From: Streptomyces albus subsp. chlorinus
Lineage (GTDB): Bacteria > Actinomycetota > Actinomycetes > Streptomycetales > Streptomycetaceae
Length of the DNA: 64,000 nucleotides
Direction of reading: 5' to 3'
NCBI RefSeq assembly: GCF_013302895.1
Contig: NZ_VJOK01000001.1
Coordinates: 1-64,000 of the forward strand
The notes under the pieces were generated by a model. It had not been told where the DNA came from, did not search any database, and saw only the letters and a list, made by a program, of their open reading frames with translations. The stretch's first letter is position 1, and each line of letters begins with the position of its first letter. Positions 63,240 through 64,000 of this stretch are shown here, in pieces. The translations under genes were made by a program, and so were the position numbers.

Positions 63240-63910
63240 GCCGAACCCCGCGAGCAGCTCCTCGTGCCTGATGATGCAGCCGTCCCCATCGGCGTCGGCC
63301 CAGTGCTGGAACGCATGCCGGCCAGCAGCTGTACCGGTGGGCCGCCCGGGTGAGCGAAGGCCCATGACTGCGCCGGGGCGAGTACCGGCACGTCGGGCGG
63401 GTCCTCCACGAGGGCGCGCAGACGCATACCGCCGGTCAGTGTGGTGCCGCCGTCTCGAAGAACTCGTCGCCGCCGTCCGTGACCGGCTCGGGCGGCGGCT
63501 GGTCCCGGCTTTCCACCTTGATGGTGCTCTCGCCGATGCCAGCACCCATGAGCACGACGCCCACGACATCTGTCCGCTCACCGTCTTGCGTCACCTCGGG
63601 TCACTTGTCGACCAGGACGAAGAACTCGTCCCCCTCCACGACGCGATGTCCGGTGCTCAAGCCCCAGGTCCTCGTCCGACAGGCTGCGGTACGCATGGTC
63701 AGGAGTGTCGAGATCGGTCGTCATGGTCTCCGTGATGTCGGATCCGTGCACGTTGGCCACCGTGGTTCACGAATCCGCCTGTGAGGGCTCAAGGCTCTTT
63801 TGTGGGACCAGTCACCGGGCCGCTCGGCCCGCCCCGTTCGTTCGCCGCGGCACGGTCGCGGTCGGGGCTGGATCCCGGAATACCTGCTCGATCCGAACGG
63901 AGAAACCGAC
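63240..63910 (-). other. decayed stretch with HNH fragment and two tiny ORFs
   Basis: HAFQHWADADGDGCIIRHEE (about 63255-63315, minus strand) matches the HNH-type secreted endonuclease signature; the rest is gone. A 52-codon minus ORF runs from GTG 63594 to 63436 (TQDGERTDVVGVVLMGAG, ending DEFFETAAPH). Upstream, ATG 63724 with GGAG starts MTTDLDTPDHAYRSLSDEDL, which needs one frameshift to end in EGDEFFVLVDK. Identity of both is unknown. Confidence 0.4.
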
Positions 63911-64000
63911 ATGCGCAAGTGGTGGCCCCTGACGGCGGTCTGCCTGGGCGCTTTCATCCTGCTGGTGGATGTGACGATCGTGAACGTCGCACTTCCCAGC
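63911..64000 (+). CDS. MFS drug exporter (DHA2-type), N-terminus only
   Basis: RKWWPLTAVCLGAFILLVDV and TIVNVALPS are the first membrane helix and the conserved D-TIVNVALP motif of 14-helix EmrB/QacA-type exporters. ATG 63911 has GGAG upstream. The gene continues beyond the window edge. Confidence 0.85.
   Translation, partial: MRKWWPLTAVCLGAFILLVDVTIVNVALPS

Noticed and set aside
62073..63581. 502-codon minus-strand frame
   Set aside because: Shadow of the SCO6745 gene, apart from a short HNH-like segment that is listed separately as a fragment.
1..64000. tRNA or rRNA genes
   Set aside because: No cloverleaf-like or rRNA-like sequence was noticed on either strand by eye; a covariance-model scan would be needed to exclude them fully.

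Overview
The window is high-GC actinobacterial DNA, almost certainly Streptomyces. Coding regions show strong third-position G/C, GTG starts are common, and ribosome sites are of the GGAGG type. The gene content also fits: a cell-wall two-component system, an iterative aromatic polyketide synthase, terpene synthases, lasso-peptide genes, MmyB-type XRE regulators and SCO6745-family proteins. No rRNA, tRNA, CRISPR array or core housekeeping operon was found. The density of broken genes and transposase remnants suggests an accessory region such as a chromosome arm or a large linear plasmid. That placement is an inference.

Layout. 1-4.3 kb: a transposase remnant, then two divergent SDR/regulator pairs (MerR, then XRE). 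4.6-7.7 kb: a decayed lasso-peptide cluster (cyclase fragment, frameshifted B1, intact-looking B2, shattered ABC transporter). 7.9-10 kb: a broken regulator, two small secreted proteins and an MFS fragment. 10.4-16.7 kb: an intact methyltransferase plus a 6-methylsalicylate-synthase-type PKS (KS-AT-DH/TH-KR-ACP), the main biosynthetic unit. 17.7-23.5 kb: an envelope locus on the minus strand (response regulator, histidine kinase, D-Ala-D-Ala carboxypeptidase, secreted serine protease, secreted aminopeptidase-like hydrolase). 24.9-31.8 kb: mostly debris (methyltransferase, LuxR regulator, radical SAM, HAD, APH and DUF6262 remnants) around an unknown membrane protein and a LysE exporter.

31.9-37.4 kb: three more divergent reductase/regulator pairs (NmrA-HxlR, MerR-SDR, SDR-XRE) with an IS5 remnant between them. 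37.8-39.6 kb: a dead terpene cyclase fused by deletion to a 5'-truncated homologue of cholesterol-dependent cytolysins. 39.9-45.3 kb: resolvase and Tn3 remnants, a SCO6745-family protein, a PEBP/GntR pair and an HxlR/imine-reductase-like pair. 46.4-52.3 kb: an ArgS remnant, an intact terpene synthase, IS5 remnants, an unknown cysteine-rich protein and a frameshifted NUDIX gene. 52.4-58.4 kb: SDRs, then GntR / PLP sulfur-amino-acid lyase / NhaC-type antiporter. 58.9-63.2 kb: LysR divergent from an epoxide hydrolase - collapsed SDR - FAH hydrolase - SCO6745 operon. The window ends inside an MFS exporter.

Recurring theme. Small regulators are placed head-to-head with redox or lyase genes at least eight times. 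Most intergenic gaps carry a visible dyad: MerR promoters with a 20-bp spacer at two paralogous loci, MmyB-type palindromes, a GntR palindrome, an HxlR inverted repeat and a LysR T-N11-A box. These look like small, self-contained stress or xenobiotic-response modules inserted in decaying DNA. Some frameshifts lie in homopolymers, so sequencing error must be excluded before every broken gene is accepted.
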